Below, piece by piece: positions 37,469 through 48,966 of a stretch of DNA of 64,000 bases (its first letter is position 1; the number at the start of each line of letters is the position of its first letter). The notes beneath the pieces were generated by a model that did no database searches, was not told the DNA's origin, and was given only the letters and a program-made list of their open reading frames with translations. Position numbers and translations under genes: made by a program. The stretch covers positions 372,001 to 436,000 of the forward strand of contig CAVVVP010000005.1 in NCBI GenBank assembly GCA_963751695.1. Reading direction: 5' to 3'. Origin of the DNA: SZUA-22 sp963751695 (GTDB taxonomy: Bacteria > Bacteroidota > Ignavibacteria > Ignavibacteriales > Melioribacteraceae).

Positions 37469-38500
37469 TTAATTAAAGGAATATCCAACAGAAGTCGTAA
37501 TTCCCCAATCTAACTCTTCTGCTCCAATGGAGATTGGCTGGTTATCCTGATTGTAGTAAAGTTTTAGTTTATAAACAAAATCTGACCATATCTCTATACT
37601 ACCTTCAATTTCAAATTTTGTCCTAATTCTCCCCCAAGTTGTAAAACTAGGATAAAATCCAATAAACGTTACCAACTTGGTTTTGGGAGGTGCATTATTA
37701 AAAATTCTATATTCTAGATACAAAAGACCTTCGAGGTTATTTTGTTCTTCTCCTTCAACTGGCCATTCCCTGTTTGCAACCAAACTAGTCGAAATCTGCA
37801 TTGTACTTTTATGGGTATTAAGAAGATTTCTTCCCATACCTCCACTGATAGATGTTCTTAGTTTAAGTCCCAATTGTGAGTTTTCTTCAGCAGATGCAGT
37901 TCCAGTATAAAACCAATAATTCTTTAATTGCCCATTCCACATTAACGATGCATCTCTTTTGGTTGTTACATTATCATTATTCCTATCATCCGTTAAATTG
38001 GAAGAAAACTTAAATGATGCATCATACTTGTATTCTCTATACCTTAAATCTCCTGATAAATCATAATAAAAAATATTACTACCTTTCGTATAATTTAGAC
38101 CAAAATAGAAGCTACCCCCAAATCTTCCCCAAAATTTATCCTTTATTTGTAATATTTCAACTATATGTCTCATTTCTACAATGAAAGAAACTTCATTATT
38201 AATGATCAGGTTCACTTCATTTAAGTTTGCCGTTGTATCCATGTATGCTAAATATACACCTCCCTGATCAAGTGTTACTTCAAATTTGTACTTCGATTTT
38301 ATTTGAGTAACATTGTCCCATTTAACATTTACGGTGCTCATACCATCAGTTTTATACTCAAGCATACCGTAGCTGAGTGATCTTATCTCTCCGGTAATAT
38401 AATCCCCATTTTTCAAATGAATAATATCAGTTTTTTGAGCTAGTAAGAAAGTAGTCAAAAATAGATTGCAAAGGAGGATATTTTTGATGGTTTTTTTCAA
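37469..38500 (-). CDS. DUF481-like outer-membrane protein
   Basis: A 343-residue predicted OM protein: signal peptide ending FLLAQK, an N-terminal beta-rich region (IIHLKNGDYITGEIRSLSYG, the ligand-like fold seen before DUF481 barrels) and a C-terminal barrel (about 125-343) with alternating aromatic strands and a terminal GYSFN. This resembles the DUF481 (YdiY-like) family; function not established. The start is TTG at 38498-38500, the only one that gives a normal signal peptide. It lies downstream of, and in the same orientation as, the T9SS subtilase but beyond that gene's terminator. Confidence 0.75.
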   Translation of the reverse strand: MKKTIKNILLCNLFLTTFLLAQKTDIIHLKNGDYITGEIRSLSYGMLEYKTDGMSTVNVKWDNVTQIKSKYKFEVTLDQGGVYLAYMDTTANLNEVNLIINNEVSFIVEMRHIVEILQIKDKFWGRFGGSFYFGLNYTKGSNIFYYDLSGDLRYREYKYDASFKFSSNLTDDRNNDNVTTKRDASLMWNGQLKNYWFYTGTASAEENSQLGLKLRTSISGGMGRNLLNTHKSTMQISTSLVANREWPVEGEEQNNLEGLLYLEYRIFNNAPPKTKLVTFIGFYPSFTTWGRIRTKFEIEGSIEIWSDFVYKLKLYYNQDNQPISIGAEELDWGITTSVGYSFN

Positions 38501-38550
38501 TAAATAATAGTAATGATTTAATTACTGACGAAAAATACAATTTTTAAACA

Positions 38551-38586
38551 TAAAAAAACCCTCAGAAATTAAGAACTTCTGAGGGT
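38551..38586 (-). terminator. Rho-independent terminator of the T9SS subtilase gene
   Basis: ACCCTCAGAA (38558-38567) pairs with TTCTGAGGGT (38577-38586), a 10-bp stem with a nine-base loop. On the minus strand it is followed by a T7 run (A-run at 38552-38558), 22 bases after the corrected stop of the subtilase. Confidence 0.92.
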
Positions 38587-38607
38587 AATGTAAAAACACT
38601 TTTAATA

Positions 38608-41600
38608 CTATTTCATCAGGATCATTTTCTTTACCGAATTAAAGTTTTTAGATCCGTCAACTGATTCTGCGTTTATCCTATAAAGATAAACACCAGTGGA
38701 AAGATTACTTGCATTCCATTCTATGGAATGAGAACCGGCTTGTACAATATTATCCACAAGAGTGTTCACATTTTCTCCAAGTATGTTAAATATCTGTATT
38801 TTAACATGACTTTCTATTGGTAGAGAATAATTAAATCTTTGTCGAAGGATTAAATGGATTTGGATAATTTTGCTCTAGTGAATATGTTTTAGGTAATTGA
38901 ATGACCTCATCTTCAACTCCAACAACATCATACGAGACAGTAATTGTAATGGTATCAATCCAGACACCATCTCTCTCTCCTTGTTCATCAGTATAAAGCC
39001 TAAATCTGAATCTAACATCTTCATTTCCTGCTCCAGTATACTTAGTCAAATCTAATTTTTGCTGTTTAAATGAAGTACTGCTTCTTGAGAATCCAAATTC
39101 AGTATTCCAATTCACCCCGCCATCATTGCTAATTTCAGCAAGAATAGAATCTTTCCCGCTCTCTAGATTTGCTCTTAAGAAGAAATCTATACCAGCATAC
39201 TGATACGGGGTAAGATTGAATGAGGGTAAAAATGTAGCCGTACTATTAGTGTTGCTATAATAAAACCCGTCAGGAGAATCAGTTAATGAATATTCACCTT
39301 GTTTTCTTCTAACATTTAAATCCCATAATCCATCAAGTTCCCAATCAGCTAATCCATTCTCAAAATCATCTATTACTTGCAATGTATCAATATAGTACTC
39401 ATAAACTTCCGTAGATGCTTTGTTAGCACCTGAAGAAGCATCAACTACTTCAAAATAATAACTAACTTTATCCCCAATGATTAGGGGTTCACTAAATTCA
39501 AAACTTCCCTCAAATCCATTTTCAGTTGAATTCATCTGATTAAAAGAGTAAGGTTCAAATTCATTCACGGTATAGTAAATCTTAGCAGATGAAGAATCTA
39601 TACCAACATTATCATCGAGATTTACTCTTATACCGTAAGGAGCTGGTCCGTAGACATTAACCGAATTTGCAAAAGGTTTTGTAATTAATTCAATAGTTGG
39701 TGGTTCAGAATCAGCACCAATATAGAATGAATTCGTTTGAGTAATTACATATGCGCCATTATCGTCTTTTGCAAATGCGAAGTATTCAATGTCAGAACCT
39801 TCGCTTTGAGCAGGAATCTCTGCTGAATACTTCCCTTCTCCCAGATCAGTCATCGCAACTTTATTGAAAGGTAGTTCACCGTCAATATCCCAATAAAGTT
39901 CAGTTGTAGAAATTAGGGAAGAACGAGAATTAGCAATTAGATTTACAACATACCCTTGCTCAGTATCCTCAGAATCTTTTAATTTTTCTATTGAATAGTC
40001 AATTCCGGACAACCAATCAATAGTATTTTTCATTATTATATTTCTGATAGGTTCCTCAGTAATTGCTTCAAAACCACCGAATCCAAAAAATACAAGATTA
40101 TAATCACCAGTATATCTAATCGCACCGCTTCTACCGTCAGCATAATTCATAGTAGATACTGCACTGTCGATTGGTTCAATTGCATCTGGAAATTGCTGAT
40201 CAGCATCACGCTTTACTTGATAGAAATTAATCTCTAGTCCATCGGAGATAGGATCACCCTCAATCCCATAAATTTCTGATACTGCTGCATCGTCCGCAAG
40301 ATAATTCGATTTTAAATAATCATTAAAGAATTCAATATCTAAATTGTCTTCACTTTCATTTAGTTCCCAAGCAATATCTTGCCCCGACAAGAAGAGCGAA
40401 CCGCCACCATCGAGATAACTAGATAAAACAGTTCTATCATTCGGATCCAATGAAGGGAAAGTCCATTCGCAACCCCAAACAACAATGGAATATTTATCTA
40501 ATAATTCTGTGGTTATTTCAGTGTCTAGATGATGGACATAATCGTAAGAAATATTATTTGCTTCAAACGCATCAAGATAAAATTGGCTATGATCCAAATA
40601 TTTGTTTCCACTTGCTTCAAAATCTGCAACAAAAAGAATTTGTGGAGATACTGCAATGTTATAATCAATTATCTGAGAATATCCACCAGATGTTATTTCT
40701 AATTTAAATGAATTTGAAAGTGGGATTGCGTCAGCAGCAGCTGAGATCGTAAAAACAGCATCTGCTTCCCATGATGTAGTATCCAAAACTCCAGTCATAG
40801 TTCCTAATCCTAGACTTGGAGTGCCGACTGTAACAGGCCATACATTCTCAGAAGATAGTTTAACATTAACACCGTTTGCATTAGCCCATTCATTTCGTAG
40901 TGTTATAATTAACTGAACTTCTTCACCTGGATCAAGAACTCCATTATTATTACCACTTGCATCATCAATAATACTATTTACAATTTTAAATCGTGGTGTA
41001 GCGGTAACTGATTCATTTAACGCTCTTTCCAAATTTATTCTACCTGAACCAAGTAATCCAACATAATCTGGATTCGCATCATCAATATTATCTGCTGTTT
41101 CAACAATTCTAGTATACAAATCAACAACTGAAAGTGACGGTTCATTCGATTTGATCTAAGGCAGCAGCAGATGCAACTAGTGGTGCTGCCATTGAAGTTC
41201 CTTGAAACTTAGTATACTTAGCACCGCCATAAAAACTCAGAAGGATAAACGACAGTACTTAAATGTCCCCAAGTGTTATCCCCAACAAATAATTCGCCTC
41301 CAGGTGAAGAAACATCAACAAATTCGCCATAACTTGAATAATACGTTTTTTCGTCAAGTTGATTTACTGCACCAACACTTAGGACAAAATCTTGACTTCC
41401 CAATGCTCCAGGATCAATTGCATTACCATTACCAGCAGATTCAACTATTAAAACTCCATTTAGAAAAGCATAGTAGGAAGCATCAACTATCGCTTGTCCG
41501 CTAGTCCCTGAACTCTGATTTGTGATATGTGCTCCATTGTCTGCAGCATATATATATGCTTCTGCGGCAAAAGTTGAATTGACATAACCAGTTGCCATCA

Positions 41601-42434
41601 TTTGCAAGATAGCCAATCCTAAGAGGCATTATTGTAGCACCTGCTGATGCTGATGCTACACCAATTCCATTATTTGTTACGGCTCCAGCAATTCCGGATA
41701 CGTGCGTTCCATGACCGTCATAATCCATAGGATCATTGTCAGGGACATCGCCATCTTCAAGTGAATCAGCTTGACCATCTTCCGTACCTGCTCTACCAGT
41801 CACAAAATCCCAACCTCTGATATCATCTATAAAACCATTGTTATCGTCATCGATACCATTATCTGGGATTTCATCTTCATTTACCCAGATATTATCAGCC
41901 AGATCCTCATGATCCCAATCAACTCCAGTATCTAGAATACCTATGATAACATCACTTGACCCAAACTTAATATCCCATGCAGCTGGAGCACTTATTTGTG
42001 GTAACGCATATTGATCTGAATAAAGTGGGTCATCTGGCACAGCTTCAATTTTGTTCAAATATACCGGTTCAGCGTATTCAATATCTGGGCGGCTATTTAA
42101 TTCCGTAACAATTTTTTGAATATCCGAAGACTTATCAGTTTCAAAAACAAAAATATTCTCTAAATTAAGTTTTCTTTTTGCTTTTTCATTTCTTGCTTCT
42201 TTTAAACATCTGTTTCTGGCTTTTCGTATTAAAAGTAGCAGCAACAGATGACAATTTTGAAAAACTAGTTTTAGAGCCATTAGCATCTGGCTTAAATTTA
42301 ACAATAAACTGTCCAGGAACAATTTTACTGTAATCATTATCATTTTTTTCTTTTAATCCACTACTACCCATAGAAACAGATGCAAGGAAGGTCATAATAA
42401 TTAGAGCTCTTACTAATTTGTTAAAATACTCCAT
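38608..42434 (-). pseudogene. T9SS-secreted subtilisin-like serine protease (S8), interrupted by five single-base frameshifts
   Basis: One protease of about 1,270 residues is spread over three frames. Order: signal peptide from ATG 42434 (good GGAGG site), inhibitor-like propeptide (IVPGQFIVKFKPD), S8 domain with Asp in ILDTGVDWDHED, His in YDGHGTHVSGIAGA and Ser in GTSMAAPLVA, long beta-sandwich/MAM-like C-terminal regions, and a T9SS sorting domain (YPNPFNPSTK, GVYLYRIN, MILMK) ending at TAG 38608. Shifts lie near 42200-42203, 41593-41597, 41227-41231, 41153-41157 and 38845-38847. Each is repaired by removing one base, and each repair restores a family motif. The intact triad argues for sequence errors or a very recent pseudogene. 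Expected role: extracellular protein degradation. Confidence 0.88.
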
Positions 42435-42595
42435 AATTCCTCCATAATGAGAATTCATTTATCCACATAAATACGAAATTGTAAAATCTAAAACGAGGTA
42501 TTTATTAATACCCAAAACAACGATTATTAAGATAACAAGTAAAATTTAAATCATCAATGTAAATAGATGTGATATGTATCACTCTTTGAAGTGTT

Positions 42596-44029
42596 TTATA
42601 ACAAACTTGAAAGATATGTATCAACTGCTTGAGCTGCTTTCCGTCCCTCACTTATAGCCCAGACAACTAGCGACTGTCCTCTTCTCATATCACCTGCAGA
42701 AAATATACCTTCAACATTCGTCATATATGTTGAATCAGTCACAACATTACTTCGGTTGTCTAGTTCTATTTTTAGTTCCTCAAGTAAGTTATTTTTGTGT
42801 GGACCTAGGAAACCCATTGCAAGTAAGACGAGGTCAGCTTGGATTTCAAAATCAGAATTTGGGATTTCTGACATTTTTCTTTGTCCGGTTTTTGGATCCT
42901 TCAAACCAAACTTCACTCGAACTGCATTTACTTTTTCTAATACACCGTTATTACCGGCAAAAGATTTTGTTAATACCGAGTATTCGCGAGTAGATCCCTC
43001 TTCATGGGAACTTGAAATTCGCTCAACTTGTGCCCATTCCGGCCATGGATTATCTTTACTCCTCTCTTCTGGGGGCAGAGGCATCAATTCTAGGTTTGTT
43101 ACAGATTTTGCCCCTTGCCTGATAGCAGTACCTATACAGTCAGATCCAGTGTCACCTCCTCCAATGACTACAACATTCTTTCCTTCCGCTGTAATAATTT
43201 TTTGATCGGTTATTTCTCTACCAGCATTAATTCTATTTTGTTGAGTCAAATAATCCATAGCATAATGAATTCCATCAAGATCTCTATTCTCAATTACCAA
43301 ATCTCTTGGTTTTTCGGAACCTCCGCAGAGAACAACGGCATTGAATTCCTTTTTCAACTCTGATAGTTTTTTATCAACTCCTACGTTAACTTTAGTTTTG
43401 AAAACAATACCTTCAGCTTCTAAAATATCTGTTCTTCTCTTTATGATTTTTTTATCGAGTTTGAAATCTGGAATACCAAGAGCAAGAAGACCTCCAATCA
43501 TTTCATTTTTTTCAAAAATTGTAACTGTATAACCTTCTTTATTGAGCTGATCAGCACATGCCAACCCAGATGGACCAGATCCAACAACAGCAACTTTCTT
43601 TCCATTGCGAACTTCTGGAGGATTGGGAGTTACAAATCCATTTTTAAAGGCTTTTTCGATGATTGATTTTTCGATATTCTTGATAGTAACAGCAGGCTGA
43701 TTGATAGCCAGTACACATGAGTCTTCACATGGAGCTGGACAAATTCTTCCAGTAAATTCTGGGAAATTATTTGTTCTTTGAAGTCTTTTAAACGCATCTT
43801 CCCATCTATCATTATAAATAAGGTCATTCCAGTCTGGGATTATATTATCTACAGGACACCCAGATTGACAGAAAGGGATTCCGCAATCCATACATCGAGC
43901 GCCTTGAGATTTTAATACTTCTTCACTCAATGGCTGAGTAAATTCACTATAATGCTTTATTCTATCAAGAATAAGTTCATTTTCAGTTTCTCGTCTATCG
44001 TATTTTAAAAAGCCTCTAACTTCACCCAT
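42596..44029 (-). CDS. gltD: Glutamate synthase (NADPH) small subunit
   Basis: GltD (477 aa) passes electrons from NADPH through FAD and iron-sulfur centres to GltB. Seen: the N-terminal cysteine cluster CMDCGIPFCQSGCP and CPAPCEDSC (two 4Fe-4S sites), the FAD-binding VAVVGSGPSGLACADQL, a second dinucleotide fold VVVIGGGDTGSDCIG, and C-terminal GDMRRGQSLVVWAISEGR. Length is standard. ATG at 44027-44029, 12 bp after gltB, forming a gltBD operon. No frameshift is present, in contrast to the S8 gene just downstream. Confidence 0.97.
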   Translation of the reverse strand: MGEVRGFLKYDRRETENELILDRIKHYSEFTQPLSEEVLKSQGARCMDCGIPFCQSGCPVDNIIPDWNDLIYNDRWEDAFKRLQRTNNFPEFTGRICPAPCEDSCVLAINQPAVTIKNIEKSIIEKAFKNGFVTPNPPEVRNGKKVAVVGSGPSGLACADQLNKEGYTVTIFEKNEMIGGLLALGIPDFKLDKKIIKRRTDILEAEGIVFKTKVNVGVDKKLSELKKEFNAVVLCGGSEKPRDLVIENRDLDGIHYAMDYLTQQNRINAGREITDQKIITAEGKNVVVIGGGDTGSDCIGTAIRQGAKSVTNLELMPLPPEERSKDNPWPEWAQVERISSSHEEGSTREYSVLTKSFAGNNGVLEKVNAVRVKFGLKDPKTGQRKMSEIPNSDFEIQADLVLLAMGFLGPHKNNLLEELKIELDNRSNVVTDSTYMTNVEGIFSAGDMRRGQSLVVWAISEGRKAAQAVDTYLSSLL

Positions 44030-44041
44030 AATATTTTAACT

Positions 44042-47000
44042 TTATTTTACTTTTTCTAATTTTGCTTCGACTACTCTTCGGTAATCATTTGGATATACTT
44101 TAATAAAAGTAGAAAGATTTTGATCCCAATTTGTTAAGATTTCTTTTGCAACATCACTACTAGTGTATTGATAATGCTTTTCGATTAACGATCGTAACTC
44201 TTTTTCATCGTTCTTATCTTTAACGTCAAATAATTCGACCATCTCATCATTGTATAAAGATCGAAAAGTCTTAGATCTATCCAAGACGTAAGCGATTCCA
44301 CCACTCATTCCAGCAGCGAAATTTCTTCCAACATCACCAAGAACTACAACCCTTCCCCCTGTCATATACTCGCACCCATGGTCACCAATTCCTTCAACCA
44401 CAGCTGTTGCACCACTATTTCTAACGGCAAATCGTTCACCAGCTTGCCCATTTATGAACATCTCACCAAAAACTGCCCCATAAAGAACAACATTTCCAAC
44501 AATTATGTTGTCTTCATGTTTGAATTGAGAATCTTCTTGGGGAATTGCTATAATTTTTCCACCTGATAATCCTTTGCCAACATAATCATTTGCATCTCCT
44601 TCAATATAAAAAGTAATTCCATTAGCTAGGAAAGCTCCAAAACTTTGCCCTGCTGTACCTATAAAATCGATCTGGATTGTATCTTCTAACAACCCATTTA
44701 ATCCATAGCTTTTTGATATGTAAGAACTAAGCATTGTGCCAACTGAGCGATTTGTATTGTTAATATCTACACTAAATCGTACAGCTTCCTTTCTTTCTAA
44801 TGCTTTTCTACATGCGGAAATCAATTTATTATCGAGTGCACCTTCAAGCTCATGATCTTGTTTGGAAGTATGTCTCACTGGTTTACTATAAGGTACATCT
44901 GGTTGATGAAGTATCGGGGTAAGGTTAATATTATTTGCTTTCCAATGATCAATTACTTCGTCTGTTTCCAGCATATCAACTCTTCCGACCATTTCGTCAA
45001 AAGTTCTAAAGCCAAATTCAGCCATAATTTCTCTTACTTCTTCAGCAATAAAATTAAAGAAATTTATTACATGTTCAGGAGTTCCTCTGAACTGTTTTCT
45101 AAGTTCTTCATCTTGTGTTGCAATTCCAACAGAACATGAATTGAGGTGACAATTTCTCTGCATCACACACCCCATTGAGATTAATGCGGATGTAGCAAAT
45201 CCAAATTCGTCAGCTCCGAGGAGTGCAGCAATAGCAACATCTCTACCAGTTTTAAGCTGACCATCAGCTTGAATTCTAACTCTCTCCCGTAAGTCATTCA
45301 TGATAAGCACTTGCTGGACTTCTGCCAATCCGAGTTCTAGTGGTAATCCAGCATGTTTAATGGATGTTTGCGGTGATGCCCCAGTACCACCATCATAACC
45401 ACTGATTAATATATGATCAGCCTTACCTTTGGCAACTCCTGCAGCGATAGTTCCTACTCCAACTTCTGAGACAAGTTTAACACTTATATCTGCTTCTGGA
45501 TTTGCATTTTTAAGATCGTGGATCAATTGTTTTAGGTCCTCGATAGAATAAATATCATGATGTGGAGGAGGAGATATTAATCCGACTCCGGGTGTAGTGT
45601 TTCTTGTATTTGCAATTTCTTCAGAGACCTTATGAGCTGGAAGTTGACCTCCTTCTCCCGGTTTAGCACCTTGAGCCATCTTAATCTGAATCTGGTCAGC
45701 ATTTGATAAGTATTCTATAGTTACTCCAAATCGCCCCTGTGCAACTTGTTTAATTCTGCTTCTTTTCCAATCTCCATTTTCTTCTTTTACAAAGCGTGTA
45801 CTGTTCTCCCCGCCTTCACCAGTATTTGAAAATCCTCCAATTCGATTCATTGCAATTGCAAGTGTTTCATGGGCTTCTTTCGAGATTGATCCGTAGCTCA
45901 TTGCGCCAGTCGCAAAACGAGTAACAATTTTTGAAACTAGTTCAACTTCATACAATGGGATAGGTTTTCTTGATCTAAAACTTAACAAGGCTCTAATGCT
46001 AGATAAATTATTCTCTTGCTTATTTATGAGAACACTATACTGTTTAAAAAGTTTATAATTATTCGTTCTAACAGATTGCTGAAGCAAAGATAAAGTGTCT
46101 GGATTCCATTGATGATACTCGCCACCACTCCTCCATCTATAATTTCCAACATCAGTTAATTCAGTTAGCAGAGAATTCTCTTTAAAAGCAGAGGCGTGTC
46201 GGATGAGCACTTCTTCTGCAACTGTACTTAATTCAATTCCTCCAATTCTAGAAGGAGTTGATGTGAAATACTTATTAACAAGTTCTTCTCCAAGTCCAAC
46301 AGCTTCAAATATTTGTGCACCACAATATGACTGAATTGTTGAGATTCCCATCTTCGAGGTGATCTTATATAAGCCTTTTCTTGTAGCTTTCAAAAAATTA
46401 TTCTGGGCATCTTCAAAATTGTTAACGTTTTTGATGTTTCCTTTTCTAAATTCATACTTGATTGTTTCAAGAGTTACATAAGGATTAATAAGGTTTGCAC
46501 CATAACCTATGAGTACTGCAAAATGATGAATTTCTCTTGCCTCTCCGGTTTCAACAACGATAGATGCCTTTGTTCTTGTCCCCTTTCGAATAAGATAATG
46601 ATGAAGACCAGAACTAGCAAGTACGGAGGGAATTGGCACATTCTCTGAATCGGTGTCTCGATCTGAAAGGATCAATATGGAATAACCATCTCGTATTGCT
46701 TTTTGTGCATTTCGGAAGAGTTTTTTCAGTGATTTTTTAAGCCCTTTTTCACCTAGATCCTTTTTAAACAAAATAGGAAGAGTTATTGATCTTATCTTGT
46801 CATCACTAATTGATTTTAATCTATCCAGTTCTTGATTTGTAATGATAGGCCTATCAACACGAATTCTATGAGCTTGTTCTGCAGTCTCTTCAAGTAAATT
46901 TCCTTCAGGACCGAGGAATACATCTTCAGCCATTATTAACTCTTCGCGAATCGCATCAATAGGTGGATTTGTAACTTGAGCAAAAAGTTGTTTAAAATAA

Positions 47001-48565
47001 TTGAATAATAGTTGTGGACGTTTACTCAATACTGCTAATGGAGTATCATTACCCATTGATCCTGTAGATTCAATAGCATTAGTTGCCATTGGAATTATTA
47101 TTTCTCTTAGATCTTCAAGGCTATAGTCAAAAATCTTATGTTCTAATTTTAACTGATCAACATCAAACTTTCTCGTTTCTTTTACAACATCAATTGAACT
47201 AAGCTCAATGAGATTTTCTTCAATCCATTTACCGTATGGTTTCCGCGAAGAATATTTTTTCTTTAGTTCTTGATCTTCAATTAAGCGACCTTCTTTAGTA
47301 TCGATTAAAAAAATCTTACCTGGACTTAACCTGCCTTTGCTTTTAATTCTTTTATTTTCAACTGGCAAGGTCCCAGCTTCCGAAGCCATTACAACTTTAT
47401 TATCGTCTGTTATCCAATATCGAGCCGGCCGAAGCCCATTTCTATCAAGGACAGCTCCTATATATCTCCCATCAGTAAACGAAATTACAGCAGGTCCATC
47501 CCAAGGTTCCATGAGACATGAATGATATTTGTAAAATGCCCTTTTTTCTTCATCCATATTTTTATCACCACTCCAAGCTTCAGGTATCATCATCATCATG
47601 GCATGAGGTAGACTCCTTCCACTCATCACCAGCAGTTCAAGAGCATTGTCAAAAGTTGCAGAATCACTTCTACTCGGAGCTACTATCGGATAAATGTCTT
47701 TTAAAGCATCTCCGAAATAATCTATTTGAAATTGATGCTCACGAGCATTGAACCAATTAACATTACCTCGTAATGTATTTATCTCACCATTATGAGCAAT
47801 CATTCTATAGGGATGTGCTAATGACCAAGTTGGGAAAGTGTTTGTGCTATATCTAGAGTGTACAAGAGCTAGTGAAGATTCAAATTCTGGAGCAGAAAGA
47901 TCGAGAAAATACGTGCTTAATTGAATGGCTCTCAACTGGCCTTTATATACAAGAATTTTTGGAGAAAGACTACACACATAAAAGTAATGCTTTTGCTGAA
48001 TATCTGTCTTATTTATTTTAAGCCATACTTTCTTTCTAATAGTATACAGCTTCTTTTCAAAATCTTCTGGATCTGTGTTCTTTCCCCTTGCTATAAATAT
48101 TTGTTTGAGTGTGGGCTCAACTGAACGTGCAGTCTGGCCTATCACATCACTGTTATGAGGAACATCTCTCCAGCCAAGAAATTTTTGTCTTTCTTCATTT
48201 ACTGTTTGTTCGAATAATCCCTCGATTCTATGTCTATCTTCAACTAATTTTGGAAGAAATACCAAACCTACAGCATAATCTCCAAAATCAGGTAATTCAA
48301 TATCTATAACTTCACATTTACTCCTCATGTAACTATCTGGAATCTGTACTGTAATTCCAGCTCCATCACCAGTTTCTGGATCGAAGGCTGTTGCCCCGCG
48401 ATGTTCCATATTTTCTAATACTTGAATTCCGTCTCTAACTATTTGGTGAGAAGATTTTCCTCCAATATCCGCTACAAATCCAACACCGCAGCTTTCATGT
48501 TCCATTGCAGGAAGATAAAGACCTTGTTCTGGAGGTAAATATTTATTTTCATTCATTTTATGCAT
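44042..48565 (-). CDS. gltB: Glutamate synthase large subunit
   Basis: GltB (1507 aa) makes two glutamates from glutamine and 2-oxoglutarate, fixing ammonium-derived nitrogen. A 25-residue propeptide precedes the N-terminal nucleophile Cys26 (HESCGVGFVAD). Domains: glutaminase (26 to about 430), central domain (about 480-760), FMN/2-oxoglutarate synthase domain (about 830-1200) with GGEGGEN and the 3Fe-4S cysteines in CVMQRNCHLNSC, and the C-terminal GXGXG beta-helix (about 1270-1480). The whole reading frame is intact. Two starts are possible (48563-48565 or 48554-48556) and neither has an obvious SD. Confidence 0.97.
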   Translation of the reverse strand: MHKMNENKYLPPEQGLYLPAMEHESCGVGFVADIGGKSSHQIVRDGIQVLENMEHRGATAFDPETGDGAGITVQIPDSYMRSKCEVIDIELPDFGDYAVGLVFLPKLVEDRHRIEGLFEQTVNEERQKFLGWRDVPHNSDVIGQTARSVEPTLKQIFIARGKNTDPEDFEKKLYTIRKKVWLKINKTDIQQKHYFYVCSLSPKILVYKGQLRAIQLSTYFLDLSAPEFESSLALVHSRYSTNTFPTWSLAHPYRMIAHNGEINTLRGNVNWFNAREHQFQIDYFGDALKDIYPIVAPSRSDSATFDNALELLVMSGRSLPHAMMMMIPEAWSGDKNMDEEKRAFYKYHSCLMEPWDGPAVISFTDGRYIGAVLDRNGLRPARYWITDDNKVVMASEAGTLPVENKRIKSKGRLSPGKIFLIDTKEGRLIEDQELKKKYSSRKPYGKWIEENLIELSSIDVVKETRKFDVDQLKLEHKIFDYSLEDLREIIIPMATNAIESTGSMGNDTPLAVLSKRPQLLFNYFKQLFAQVTNPPIDAIREELIMAEDVFLGPEGNLLEETAEQAHRIRVDRPIITNQELDRLKSISDDKIRSITLPILFKKDLGEKGLKKSLKKLFRNAQKAIRDGYSILILSDRDTDSENVPIPSVLASSGLHHYLIRKGTRTKASIVVETGEAREIHHFAVLIGYGANLINPYVTLETIKYEFRKGNIKNVNNFEDAQNNFLKATRKGLYKITSKMGISTIQSYCGAQIFEAVGLGEELVNKYFTSTPSRIGGIELSTVAEEVLIRHASAFKENSLLTELTDVGNYRWRSGGEYHQWNPDTLSLLQQSVRTNNYKLFKQYSVLINKQENNLSSIRALLSFRSRKPIPLYEVELVSKIVTRFATGAMSYGSISKEAHETLAIAMNRIGGFSNTGEGGENSTRFVKEENGDWKRSRIKQVAQGRFGVTIEYLSNADQIQIKMAQGAKPGEGGQLPAHKVSEEIANTRNTTPGVGLISPPPHHDIYSIEDLKQLIHDLKNANPEADISVKLVSEVGVGTIAAGVAKGKADHILISGYDGGTGASPQTSIKHAGLPLELGLAEVQQVLIMNDLRERVRIQADGQLKTGRDVAIAALLGADEFGFATSALISMGCVMQRNCHLNSCSVGIATQDEELRKQFRGTPEHVINFFNFIAEEVREIMAEFGFRTFDEMVGRVDMLETDEVIDHWKANNINLTPILHQPDVPYSKPVRHTSKQDHELEGALDNKLISACRKALERKEAVRFSVDINNTNRSVGTMLSSYISKSYGLNGLLEDTIQIDFIGTAGQSFGAFLANGITFYIEGDANDYVGKGLSGGKIIAIPQEDSQFKHEDNIIVGNVVLYGAVFGEMFINGQAGERFAVRNSGATAVVEGIGDHGCEYMTGGRVVVLGDVGRNFAAGMSGGIAYVLDRSKTFRSLYNDEMVELFDVKDKNDEKELRSLIEKHYQYTSSDVAKEILTNWDQNLSTFIKVYPNDYRRVVEAKLEKVK

Positions 48566-48966
48566 ACTTTATGTCCAAACTATAAATAACTAATACATTT
48601 TTGGATATTCAAATCTGATACTGATAGGTTCGAAGCCAGATTTGGCATCTGGAAAGCTTACCAGGTACTCAAAAATTTCTTAAGAATATAAAATATTATT
48701 GAACAAATTCAAGTAATTTTTGAATATTTACTAATAATTAAAGTAGTTTTTAATATAACTCCTTATTTTCTTCGGATATTTATCCTAATTATATTATTTA
48801 ATTCGTAATTAAGTCCTTTAATACTCACGTTCTGCGGTGAAGTCGTCGCAATTTAATCAAACCTTTTATCCTATAAATTAAAATCAGATATCTCTCAAAT
48901 ATCTCTTTTTTTAATAATTCTTACTTTGTATCTTTACTTTTTTAATAAAACAAATTAATTGTTTTT
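48566..48966. other. Divergent intergenic region between gltB and nqrA
   Basis: About 400 bp, AT-rich, no gene-like frame. It holds a small hairpin, CCAGAT (48636-48641) and ATCTGG (48647-48652) with a five-base loop, in a locally GC-richer island, and a second GC-richer patch near 48828-48851. Either might belong to the 5' leader of gltB or nqrA, but I recognise no riboswitch class. Confidence 0.5.

Noticed and set aside
38608..42434. The subtilase as four or five separate genes
   Set aside because: The pieces are consecutive segments of one S8-T9SS protein; single-base corrections restore one continuous frame with all catalytic residues.
48628..48660. Riboswitch or attenuator in the gltB-nqrA spacer
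   Set aside because: Only a 6-bp hairpin is visible and it matches no class I can recognise; reported as intergenic only.
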